From positions 10,696-17,040 of the forward strand of contig DGUE01000160.1 of the NCBI GenBank assembly GCA_002393895.1: DNA of 6,345 nucleotides, written 5' to 3'. The notes below the pieces were generated by a model that was not told the DNA's origin, did not search any database, and saw nothing but the letters and a program-made list of their open reading frames with translations. Below, one piece after another: positions 1-6,269 of this stretch. A program made the translations under genes and the position numbers. This stretch comes from Bacteroidales bacterium UBA4318. Its GTDB lineage: Bacteria; Bacteroidota; Bacteroidia; Bacteroidales; UBA932. Each line of letters opens with the position of its first letter. Position 1 is the stretch's first letter.

Positions 1-1207
1 CCGGCATCGTGTTCCAGCCGTCCTTCAGCTTGTCGACAGGGTAGCGCGCGGCCATCTCGTCGTAGCTGCAATAACCGAAGCCAACTCCCTCTATTTCCTC
101 CCGGGTCATCCCGGGGCCGGGGCAGTAGGTGATGGAGAAGCGGCCCTCGGACGAACCGTGGATGAGGTGGGCGGATGCGCCCAGATTCTCCTGCAGGTCT
201 GCATTCTCCTCGGTGCACTTGAGAGTGTGGGGAGTGCCCTTGTAGCCGTATTTGCGGATGAGTCCGTCGATGGTCTTGTCTTCGCCGAATTCCTTCAGGG
301 CAGGGGCGAGGATGATCAGTTCCGCCCCGTCGGCAAGCGCCATCCTGGTGCGGTAGACCGCCTTGTTGCCCAGCCAGGTGCTCTTGAATTCCTCTGGATC
401 AAGATATACGACACACTTCTTTATAGGCTTATCCACCATAATGAAATTGGTCTCCAGCGAGAGGGCGGCGGCCTTCTGGAAGCACTCGAAGTCGTCCCCG
501 ATGAAAAGGCCCTTCAACTCCATCCTGCCGGTCTCGTTGTTCTTTGCCAGAACGGTCTGGATGAACACTATGGGCAGGTCTTTTGTGAAGTGCGTGCGGG
601 CATATTCCATCACATCCCTCACCGGGCTCTTTGCGCGGCCCATGATGCGCTCCATTCCGTAGGTTGCGCCCAGATAATGGCTCTTGTTGATGCCGGCGCT
701 GCCGCCTACGCCCACGAAGATGTTCTTGGTGTAGTTTGCCATGCCGATGACCTCGTGTGGAACCACCTGACCTATGGAAAGGATAAGGTCGAAGGACGGG
801 TCCAGCAGCAGTTTGTTCACCTGCGCCGGCCAGTCGTAGTGCACCTTCCCTTCCGAAACCTCCTCCACATACGAAGCTGGCACCGTGCCCACGGTGACGA
901 CGTCGTTGCGCCAGTCGTGCACCCGGAAAAGACTTTCGGGAGTGTGCCCGAACATGGTCCTGATCTGCTCGGGAGTCATGGGGGAGTGGGTGCCCAGGGC
1001 GGGCATCACATCCGTCAGGGCATCCCCGAAGTAATCGTAAACCATCTCTGTGATGGGCCCGGCGTAGGAATTGAAGCGGGTGAAGTCCGGCGGCAGCGCG
1101 AGCACCCTCTTCTTCGGCCCCATCGAATCGAAAACCTGTTTCAGCGCATCGCGCACCTCCTGGGGGCTGATGCAGTCGTTTTTTGAACCTCTGGCGTAGT
1201 ATAGCAT
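1..1207 (-). CDS. LarA-like nickel-pincer 2-hydroxyacid racemase/epimerase (DUF2088), 3' end cut by window edge
   Basis: The reverse strand is open from an ATG at 1207-1205 to the left edge, giving 402 codons without a stop. The protein starts MLYYARGSKNDC. It resembles the lactate racemase LarA family, which inverts the C2 centre of 2-hydroxyacids in the cytoplasm using a nickel-pincer nucleotide (NPN) cofactor bound to a lysine. Visible key residues: His74 in GTHSPMT (equivalent to LarA His108), His151 in VVPHEVIG (His174), Lys161 in NYTKN (the cofactor-bearing Lys184) and His177 in NKSHYLG (His200). The 151/161/177 spacing of 10 and 26 residues equals that of LarA. Family members are about 420-430 residues, so only the extreme C-terminus should be missing. 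The substrate is not readable: known homologues act on lactate, malate, hydroxyglutarate, phenyllactate or gluconate. The cofactor genes larB, larC and larE are not in the window. The start is supported by the typical N-terminus and a -7-like box just upstream; no Shine-Dalgarno sequence is evident. Confidence 0.85.
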   Translation of the reverse strand, partial: MLYYARGSKNDCISPQEVRDALKQVFDSMGPKKRVLALPPDFTRFNSYAGPITEMVYDYFGDALTDVMPALGTHSPMTPEQIRTMFGHTPESLFRVHDWRNDVVTVGTVPASYVEEVSEGKVHYDWPAQVNKLLLDPSFDLILSIGQVVPHEVIGMANYTKNIFVGVGGSAGINKSHYLGATYGMERIMGRAKSPVRDVMEYARTHFTKDLPIVFIQTVLAKNNETGRMELKGLFIGDDFECFQKAAALSLETNFIMVDKPIKKCVVYLDPEEFKSTWLGNKAVYRTRMALADGAELIILAPALKEFGEDKTIDGLIRKYGYKGTPHTLKCTEENADLQENLGASAHLIHGSSEGRFSITYCPGPGMTREEIEGVGFGYCSYDEMAARYPVDKLKDGWNTMP

Positions 1208-1229
1208 ATGGTCGATATTTCGCTTTCTA

Positions 1230-1237
1230 CAAAAATA
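1230..1237 (-). promoter_or_regulatory. Candidate -7 promoter element for the LarA-like gene
   Basis: Read on the minus strand this is TATTTTTG, a full match to the Bacteroidetes -7 consensus TAnnTTTG. It lies 22 nt upstream of the ATG at 1207. A convincing TTTG -33 box is not seen at the expected distance; a T-rich tract lies there instead. An AT-rich background makes chance matches possible. Confidence 0.45.
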
Positions 1238-1250
1238 GTAAAAAAAAGAG

Positions 1251-1280
1251 TTCGCCCTCAGAATAATAATGTTATATTTG
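1251..1280 (+). promoter_or_regulatory. Candidate promoter of the AbrB-acyltransferase unit
   Basis: TATATTTG at 1273-1280 matches the Bacteroidetes -7 consensus TAnnTTTG exactly. TTCG at 1251-1254 is a 3-of-4 match to the -33 TTTG, with an 18-bp spacer. Transcription would start near 1287-1290, leaving a leader of about 20 nt before the ATG at 1309. The -7 box lies inside the left arm of the palindrome at 1271-1304, so a protein bound there would be expected to block the polymerase. Confidence 0.55.
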
Positions 1281-1304
1281 TGGGAAATTTCCTACAAGTA
1301 TAAC
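1271..1304. promoter_or_regulatory. 34-bp near-perfect palindrome, candidate AbrB-family operator
   Basis: The two 17-bp arms meet between 1287 and 1288 in the centre GGAAATTTCC. Fifteen of the 17 base pairs are symmetric; the exceptions are 1277/1298 (T/G) and 1282/1293 (G/T). The site covers the -7 box, the inferred transcription start and all but four bases of the leader up to the ATG at 1309. Because the inferred start falls near the centre, the left arm would not be transcribed, so a DNA operator is more likely than an RNA hairpin. AbrB-type dimers bind symmetric or AT-rich DNA and are often autoregulatory; the assignment of this site to the adjacent gene is inference. Confidence 0.6.
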
Positions 1305-1308
1305 TATT

Positions 1309-1518
1309 ATGACAGAAAAGGACGGCAAATACATCTTCGGAGTAGTGAAGGTGGGAGAAAAGGGGCAGATCGTGATACCCCGCGATGCCCGCAAACTCTA
1401 TGATATCAATCCCGGCGATGCACTGATTGTGCTGGGGGACGAGCGCGGCATGGCCCTGCTCAAGACTGAGATTTTCCAGAGCGCTATCGACAAGGCCATG
1501 GAGGGCTTTTCCAAATGA
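1309..1518 (+). CDS. AbrB/MazE/SpoVT-type DNA-binding transcriptional regulator
   Basis: A 69-residue protein with one swapped-hairpin AbrB domain at about residues 10-52. The recognisable core is VGEKGQIVIPRDARKLYDI (14-32), followed by NPGDALIVLGDERGMALLK, the typical second half of the fold. Residues 53-69 form a short, probably helical tail (TEIFQSAIDKAMEGF). Such proteins dimerise through the domain and bind DNA as regulators. It is the first gene of a two-gene unit: its TGA overlaps the ATG of the membrane acyltransferase (ATGA at 1515-1518), which suggests translational coupling and linked function. A large palindrome sits directly upstream, consistent with self-control. A MazE-type antitoxin role is unlikely because the neighbour is a membrane enzyme and no toxin-like ORF is adjacent. 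Confidence 0.88.
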   Translation: MTEKDGKYIFGVVKVGEKGQIVIPRDARKLYDINPGDALIVLGDERGMALLKTEIFQSAIDKAMEGFSK

Positions 1519-2606
1519 GAAAGCATTGGTTGGATAACCTGCGCTGGGTTACAGTGCTTCTGGTCCTGTTCTATCATGTAATTTATTTTTACAACAATAA
1601 AGGTGTTTTCGGTGGCATAGGTGGCTTCGGGGAGTATCCCGAGTGGCATCAGTATCAGGATGTGGTCATGTATATCCTCTACCCCTGGTTCATGCCCCTG
1701 CTCTTCATCCTGGCTGGCATCAGCGCACGCTATGCGCTGGAGAAATACCCTGCTGGCAAGTGGTTCGGCGCCCGCACCCGCAAACTCCTTGTCCCCGGCA
1801 CAATCGGCCTGTTCGTATTCCACTGGATGGTGGGTTATTTCAATACGGCTGTCGCTGCCAGAACCGGTGCTTTCGAAGGGATGCCAGGTGTGGCCAAATA
1901 TGTCATGATGGCCATCAGCGGCACGGGCCCGCTATGGTTCATCCAGGACCTGTGGCTTTTCTCTCTGCTTCTACTGCTTGTGCGCAGGCTGGACCTCGGG
2001 AACCGCTTCCACAACTGGTGCGGCAGGCTTAACATAGTGTGGATAATCCTGTTGGGCGTCATTTTCTATTTCAGCGAGCAGCTCATCATCCGGAACCCCA
2101 GGCCTGAATCCCCGGACGGGCTGTACAATCTCTATAAACCGCTGTTCTATTTCGTGCCCTTCCTGATGGGATATTTCGTGTTCTCGCACGAAAGCGTGCA
2201 GGAGAAACTTGCCAGGGCCTGGGCGCCGCTGCTCTGCGCGGCAGTCATAGCCGGAAGCATACTCACCATAACCCGTTTCGGGCAGGACAACACCTCTCCG
2301 GAATATCTCTGCAGCCCGCTCAACGCCCTCTACGGCTGGCTCGCCTGCCTGGCCATGATGGGATGGTTCAAGGCAAGGTTCGACCGCACCGGAGCATTCG
2401 CGGGATACATGACCCGCTCGAGTTTCGGCCTCTATATAGTTCATTATCTGGTGGTTGCCAGCCTGGGATATATGATGAAGACCTATATCCAGCTGCCACC
2501 GTTCGCCATGTATGCCATACTCACGGTGGCTGTATTCACCCTGTCCCCGCTGCTTTACGAGCTTATCCGCCGTATCCCTGTAGTGCGCTGGTGCGTGCTT
2601 GGTTAA
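1515..2606 (+). CDS. Integral-membrane acyltransferase, acyltransferase family 3 (OafA/OpgC-like)
   Basis: A 363-residue polytopic membrane protein with about ten hydrophobic segments (roughly 11-27, 50-70, 91-110, 125-157, 172-188, 209-225, 236-252, 270-284, 300-320 and 328-348). The N-terminus MRKHWLDNLRWVTVLLVLFYH contains the family's R-x10-H signature as Arg10 and His21, thought to be catalytic. Other family-like segments are MPLLFILAGISARYA (60-74), RTRKLLVPG (87-95), GPLWFIQDLW (138-147) and SSFGLYIVHY (302-311). Members transfer acyl groups such as acetyl or succinyl to sugars, glycans or other envelope molecules across the cytoplasmic membrane; the acceptor here is unknown. The start overlaps the stop of the AbrB-type gene by four bases. 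The last 44 bases overlap the 3' end of the convergent sugar kinase gene, and no terminator is seen. Confidence 0.85.
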   Translation: MRKHWLDNLRWVTVLLVLFYHVIYFYNNKGVFGGIGGFGEYPEWHQYQDVVMYILYPWFMPLLFILAGISARYALEKYPAGKWFGARTRKLLVPGTIGLFVFHWMVGYFNTAVAARTGAFEGMPGVAKYVMMAISGTGPLWFIQDLWLFSLLLLLVRRLDLGNRFHNWCGRLNIVWIILLGVIFYFSEQLIIRNPRPESPDGLYNLYKPLFYFVPFLMGYFVFSHESVQEKLARAWAPLLCAAVIAGSILTITRFGQDNTSPEYLCSPLNALYGWLACLAMMGWFKARFDRTGAFAGYMTRSSFGLYIVHYLVVASLGYMMKTYIQLPPFAMYAILTVAVFTLSPLLYELIRRIPVVRWCVLG

Positions 2607-3603
2607 TTTCGTCTTCACTCACCAGGTTGAAGTCTCCCACTATGGAGTTCTTCATCATGGCGGCGGCCGTGCAGAAATCCAGGCAGCGCTGAGGGTCGTC
2701 CGGCCACTTCAGCGAAGCATGGATGTAGGCGGCCACGAAGGCATCTCCCACGCCTACTGAATCTATGATGTCGTTGATGTCGTAGATTATGGTGCGGTAG
2801 ATCCTGCCGCTATGCCATAGCAGGGCGGTGAGTGTATGATGGCTGGTGGAAATCTGGTTGCGGAGCGCAAGCATCATCTCCCGGCAATGCGGGAACTGGC
2901 TATGCATCTGCTCGAAATAACGCCCGTATGCTTCGAGGTCCAGGGCGGTATCAGCAAACATGTTATCCTCCGGAATCTTGGGCACGCCGGTGGCTACCTC
3001 CCATTCATCCTGGTCCCCGAAAATGAAATCGCTGTACTGAGCGAGGGCGTTCAGGGTGCTGTGGGCATCGGCCCCATCATATTTCCATAGATTGCGGCGG
3101 TAGTTGATGTCGCAGGTGATGCGAAGGCCCGCCTCGCGTGCAGAGCGCACGGCCTCGAAGGTGGCATCTGCCGCCGACCTGGACACCGCGCAGGTAATGC
3201 CGGAGCAGTGGAATACGTCGCTGCGGCTGAAGATGTCCTTCCAGGGAAACATGCCCGGGGCGGTAGACCAGAAAGAGGATCCCTTCCGGTCGTACACCAC
3301 CAGGGCCTTGCGCATGTCGGCTGCTTTCTCGAAGTAGTAGGTGCCGAGGCGTTCGCCACCGCGCACCACATCCGACACATCTATTCCGTGATACCTGAGA
3401 GTGCCCAGACATGCATCCCCCACAACGCTCTGGGGGATGCGGGAAACATAGGCAACTTCATTGCCGAGAATGGCAAGGGAGACGGCCACGTTGGCTTCGG
3501 AGCCACCGAACTGGCCCTCCCATCCATTTCTCTGTCCTATGCGGTTCACTCCAGGCGGAGACCACCGCTGGAGTATCTCACCAAAAGTGACAATCCGCTT
3601 CAC
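2563..3603 (-). CDS. kdgK: PfkB-family sugar kinase, probably 2-keto-3-deoxygluconate kinase
   Basis: A 346-residue ribokinase/PfkB-fold enzyme that would phosphorylate 2-keto-3-deoxygluconate to KDPG with ATP in the cytoplasm. Signs: the start VTFGEILQRWSPPG (4-17), the first PfkB signature GGSEANVAVSLAILG (33-47), DINYRRNLWK (165-174), a substrate-site motif typical of KDG kinases, DSVGVGDAF (281-289) with the catalytic base Asp287, and KNSIVGDFNLVS (328-339), usual near the C-terminus of KdgK. The anion-hole motif reads GVGD instead of the common GAGD. Translation starts at GTG (3603-3601), directly after the in-frame TAA of the upstream gene; this start is placed exactly where family proteins begin (MKxIVTFGEI), and no other start fits. 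It is the last visible gene of the leftward operon. Its non-conserved tail overlaps the convergent acyltransferase gene. Substrate could be another sugar acid or hexose, but KDG fits best. Confidence 0.85.
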   Translation of the reverse strand: MKRIVTFGEILQRWSPPGVNRIGQRNGWEGQFGGSEANVAVSLAILGNEVAYVSRIPQSVVGDACLGTLRYHGIDVSDVVRGGERLGTYYFEKAADMRKALVVYDRKGSSFWSTAPGMFPWKDIFSRSDVFHCSGITCAVSRSAADATFEAVRSAREAGLRITCDINYRRNLWKYDGADAHSTLNALAQYSDFIFGDQDEWEVATGVPKIPEDNMFADTALDLEAYGRYFEQMHSQFPHCREMMLALRNQISTSHHTLTALLWHSGRIYRTIIYDINDIIDSVGVGDAFVAAYIHASLKWPDDPQRCLDFCTAAAMMKNSIVGDFNLVSEDEINQARTSALQGYGG

Positions 3604-4152
3604 TTACTGCTGCTTGGGATGGAGTTTCTTGTAGATTTTCAGGGTCGAAAGGAGACCGCCGAATTCAGCCTTGCCGATATGTGTTGCACGCACTATGCCT
3701 TCCGTTCCGGTAGGAAGGCTGAACTCCAGGATCTTGGAGGCGAGGAGCCTTCTGGAAGTAACTTTTATGGAAACAGGATCGCCGCCGGGATATGCCAGGC
3801 TGAAGTAGCCTGTGAGTTCATGCTCCGTGAGCCTGTCTTCTTTGAACCATGTTTTGATTTCTTCCATTTTGGCTATAGCTTCCTTAATAGTGCCTCCCAG
3901 GGGAACGAAAAGCTCGAATAAGGGGTCGAAATCGACCTGTACGATATCTGTGCCGATGCCGATGTGCCCAAGCGACAGATAATACATGCGCGGGTCCTCG
4001 TCGTTCATGTAAAATACTTCCATCTCGATTGCATCAATCGTTACATCGTTTTCGAGTTGGGCAATTTCTATCCTGGGACGGAGAAGCTTGTTCTGGGAAA
4101 AAGCGGCCACTGCCACAAAAGCGAGTGCAATAGTAATTAAAAGACGTTTCAT
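3604..4152 (-). CDS. Small secreted protein of unknown function
   Basis: I do not recognise this family. From the ATG at 4152 it encodes 182 residues. Residues 1-19 form a signal peptide (MKRLLITIALAFVAVAAFS) with likely cleavage before Gln20, typical of Bacteroidetes exported proteins; there is no lipobox cysteine, so it should be periplasmic or secreted. The mature part of about 163 residues shows alternating beta-like and helical stretches, with segments such as EMEVFYMNDEDPRMYYLSLG, DPLFELFVPLGGTIKEA and a basic tail KIYKKLHPKQQ; it contains no cysteine. An upstream in-frame ATG at 4170 exists, overlapping the dehydrogenase stop as TAATG, but would put six polar residues (MLKHNN) before the signal peptide, so 4152 is preferred. 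It lies between a dehydrogenase and a sugar kinase in the same operon, 17 nt after the first and directly abutting the second in the same reading frame. Confidence 0.75.
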   Translation of the reverse strand: MKRLLITIALAFVAVAAFSQNKLLRPRIEIAQLENDVTIDAIEMEVFYMNDEDPRMYYLSLGHIGIGTDIVQVDFDPLFELFVPLGGTIKEAIAKMEEIKTWFKEDRLTEHELTGYFSLAYPGGDPVSIKVTSRRLLASKILEFSLPTGTEGIVRATHIGKAEFGGLLSTLKIYKKLHPKQQ

Positions 4153-4169
4153 GTTATTGTGTTTTAGCA

Positions 4170-5126
4170 TTAATACTTGTAGAATCCTTCTCCGGAGCTT
4201 CTGCCCAGTTTTCCCTCATCTATCATCTTCTTGAACACTGCTATCATGCCCTTGAAATTGTAAGGCATCATCATCTTTTTAAGCAGCGGGCTGAAGAGGC
4301 CGGGCACCTTCTGGTACTGAAGGACGATGTTATAGGCGGTATTGATTCCCACAACGTCGAAAATCTCGAAGGGGCCGCGAGGGGCTCCGGTGCCGTATTT
4401 CCATGCCTTGTCGATGCTGGCGGGGTCGCTGACGCCGTTCACATACAGGTCGAGGCCTGAAAGCAGGAAAGGAACAAGCATGGAATTGAGCAGGTAGCCG
4501 TTTTTCTCTTTATTGACGGGCAGCGCTACCATGCGGATGTCGTTGGCGAATGCCATCACGGCGTCGAATGCCTCCCTGGATGTTTCGCCCTGGGCCATAA
4601 CCTCGGCCGTATTGTTCTTCCAGATGGCGTTGGCAAAGTGCAAAGACAGGTATTTATCCGGGCGCCCGGTGTATTTGGCGAAAGTTGAGGGCAACAGGGT
4701 GGATGAATTGGTGCAAAGGATGGTCTTTTCGCCCATCAGAGGGGCCAGACCGGTGTAGAAGGCGATTTTGTCCTTCACGTTCTCTGCAACGGATTCGATG
4801 ATGATGTCGGCGTCTGCAACGGCCTTGGCAAGGTCCAGTTCAAGCTTAAGGCCGGAATATGCCTTTTCTACAAGTTCCTCGCACTTTTTTGCATCGAAAG
4901 AGTCTGCATCTGCAATGCCGCGGCACCAGTTTGCTTCAGCGGAGGGGGAGTCCATCAGCTTGATGGCATCGAGATAAGACTTTTTGAGGCCCTCTATTTT
5001 GGGCTGGGTGCGGCCTATGCTTCCCTGGCTGCGGAGCCAGATAGTTACATCGAAACCGCAATACGCTGCCTGAAAAGCAATCTGGCTTCCAAGCACGCCG
5101 CCACCGGCGACAACAACTTTTTTCAT
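4170..5126 (-). CDS. NAD-dependent 3-hydroxyacyl-CoA dehydrogenase (3-hydroxybutyryl-CoA dehydrogenase-like)
   Basis: A 318-residue cytoplasmic enzyme expected to interconvert 3-hydroxyacyl-CoA and 3-ketoacyl-CoA using NAD(H), as in butanoate or fatty-acid metabolism. The N-terminal Rossmann domain opens with VVVAGGGVLGSQIAF, which carries the GxGxxG loop at 8-13. Catalytic residues by comparison with the family are Ser142 (CTNSSTL), His163 (LHFANAIW), Glu175 (NTAEVM, 12 residues after the His as expected) and Asn214 (GYLLNSMLVPFL). The C-terminal dimerisation/substrate domain is clear in DKAWKYGTGAPRGPFEIFDVVG (239-260), and the protein ends with GRSSGEGFYKY. The loop after His163 differs from the HFFNP form of well-studied enzymes, so substrate range is uncertain. 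An upstream ATG at 5177 would add 17 residues and overlap the previous gene; the start at 5126 matches the Rossmann N-terminus and leaves a 28-nt gap. Confidence 0.88.
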   Translation of the reverse strand: MKKVVVAGGGVLGSQIAFQAAYCGFDVTIWLRSQGSIGRTQPKIEGLKKSYLDAIKLMDSPSAEANWCRGIADADSFDAKKCEELVEKAYSGLKLELDLAKAVADADIIIESVAENVKDKIAFYTGLAPLMGEKTILCTNSSTLLPSTFAKYTGRPDKYLSLHFANAIWKNNTAEVMAQGETSREAFDAVMAFANDIRMVALPVNKEKNGYLLNSMLVPFLLSGLDLYVNGVSDPASIDKAWKYGTGAPRGPFEIFDVVGINTAYNIVLQYQKVPGLFSPLLKKMMMPYNFKGMIAVFKKMIDEGKLGRSSGEGFYKY

Positions 5127-5154
5127 ATCGGAATTATGATTGGTTTGAAATAAT

Positions 5155-6264
5155 CTAATATAGGAATGCCAGCTCATCCATATACAGGACGGAGCCTATG
5201 CCTCCCGTGCCGTAATCTCCGAGGGCGCTGGACGCTATTACGATCGTGACGTACTTCGGAGTGCGGTCGTTGAGGTAGATGATATTGATCTGGAAGCGCT
5301 CATAGGCGTTCATGTCCTTGCTGAAGATCATCTTTCCGTAGCCTATCACTCCGGGATCTTCCATATAGTTCAGCACCTTTGCCGGGGGCTCCACGCCATA
5401 GGGTTTGTCCCAGTCGGAAAGAACCACCAGCACCTGCCCTATATCCTGCGTGCCGGCGCGCTTGAGGTAAGGATCCTTGGCCATGGTGATGGTGCGCGGC
5501 TTATAGAGGGCATAGCCTTCGAGGGCGGCGGGACGTGCCGTGAACGGGGTTCCGTAATCATAGTCCTTGAAAAAAGGCCACATGGGCGCGGACTTGCCCG
5601 TGTAAAGCAGGCCGTTGGCAAGTTCTCCGCTGCTGTCGTTCGTCTTGAGCCTGAGGGCTGCCTTCCCGGACCCGGAAACGGCAAGAGTGTCGTGGCAGGC
5701 AACCATGGGATCCAGGCCCAGAGCCGTGATAACCAGGCTGGTAAAGCCCCAGACAGCCTTCTGCTCATCCGTGGCGCTTGCCCCGTAAGGAACATCTACG
5801 GCGTCGCTGTCGGGATGCTTGCTCCACAGGTCGAAGCCCATATTATAGACCTGAGGGCCATCTTTTGTAAGGGCCTTGTCCGGATCCGGGCCGCTCTGGG
5901 TAACCGGAGCGCCGGGAGACAGTGGAGATGTCGCGGTGATGGTCCAGACGTAGGGGTCGTAGGTTGTGAGTGTGATTTCCAGAGGCTGGGAGAGATCCAC
6001 CACGTCACCTTCCTTTATCTCAATGCTGAGCTCCGCTCCTTCGGTATAAGCGAACGCGCTGATTTTCAGCTCCCTGAGATCGGTGTCGGAAGGCATCTTC
6101 ACCAATACTGTCTTGTCCAGCGTGTTGATGGAGCTGGATACCTGACCCTCGATTTCAAACTTGTTGATATTAGCCACTACCTCCTCGTGGACGAGGTCGT
6201 TCCACTGTTCGGTGCAGGAGGCAAGAAGAAGCGTCGCTGCTATAAGGATGATAATCTTTTTCAT
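5155..6264 (-). CDS. PCMD-domain lipoprotein with N-terminal Ig-like domain
   Basis: A 369-residue exported lipoprotein. The signal peptide MKKIIILIAATLLLASC has a lipobox LASC with the lipidated residue Cys17. Residues about 33-113 (INKFEIEGQV to YVWTIT) form a beta-rich Ig-like domain of the kind found at the N-terminus of many Bacteroidetes surface lipoproteins. Residues about 138-369 match the PCMD (putative carbohydrate metabolism) domain: NMGFDLWSK (141-149), GKAALRLKT (200-208), GTPFTARPAALEGYALYKP (238-256), GVIGYG (295-300) and the closing IGSVLYMDELAFLY (356-369). The PCMD domain is a beta-sandwich suspected of binding glycans; no ligand can be read from sequence. The gene follows the outer-membrane barrel gene by 5 nt, which suggests joint expression and perhaps partnership at the outer membrane. 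Assignment of the PCMD family rests on recognising these motifs. Confidence 0.85.
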   Translation of the reverse strand: MKKIIILIAATLLLASCTEQWNDLVHEEVVANINKFEIEGQVSSSINTLDKTVLVKMPSDTDLRELKISAFAYTEGAELSIEIKEGDVVDLSQPLEITLTTYDPYVWTITATSPLSPGAPVTQSGPDPDKALTKDGPQVYNMGFDLWSKHPDSDAVDVPYGASATDEQKAVWGFTSLVITALGLDPMVACHDTLAVSGSGKAALRLKTNDSSGELANGLLYTGKSAPMWPFFKDYDYGTPFTARPAALEGYALYKPRTITMAKDPYLKRAGTQDIGQVLVVLSDWDKPYGVEPPAKVLNYMEDPGVIGYGKMIFSKDMNAYERFQINIIYLNDRTPKYVTIVIASSALGDYGTGGIGSVLYMDELAFLY

Positions 6265-6269
6265 AGGCT

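Noticed and set aside
158..1186. 342-codon open frame on the plus strand opposite the LarA-like gene
   Set aside because: It is antisense to a gene with clear family motifs, its translation has no recognisable domain, and long antisense frames are expected opposite GC-rich coding sequence.
1230..1250. A/T-rich tract in the divergent gap as a terminator
   Set aside because: There is no GC-rich stem next to the tract and both flanking genes point away from it, so it fits promoter DNA better.
1309..2606. Toxin-antitoxin module (MazE-like antitoxin plus toxin)
   Set aside because: The partner gene encodes a ten-segment membrane acyltransferase with the R-x10-H signature, not a small toxin.
1971..2618. 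215-codon minus-strand open frame opposite the acyltransferase
   Set aside because: Its translation is low-quality (rich in E, R, G, H) with no domain, whereas the plus strand encodes a clear membrane enzyme.
3208..3921. 237-codon plus-strand open frame spanning the kinase and secreted-protein genes
   Set aside because: It crosses the junction of two real minus-strand genes, has no recognisable motif and no promoter of its own.
5127..5177. Upstream start for the 3-hydroxyacyl-CoA dehydrogenase at 5177
   Set aside because: It would add 17 residues (MSWHSYIRLF...) before the canonical Rossmann start and overlap the lipoprotein gene by 23 bases.
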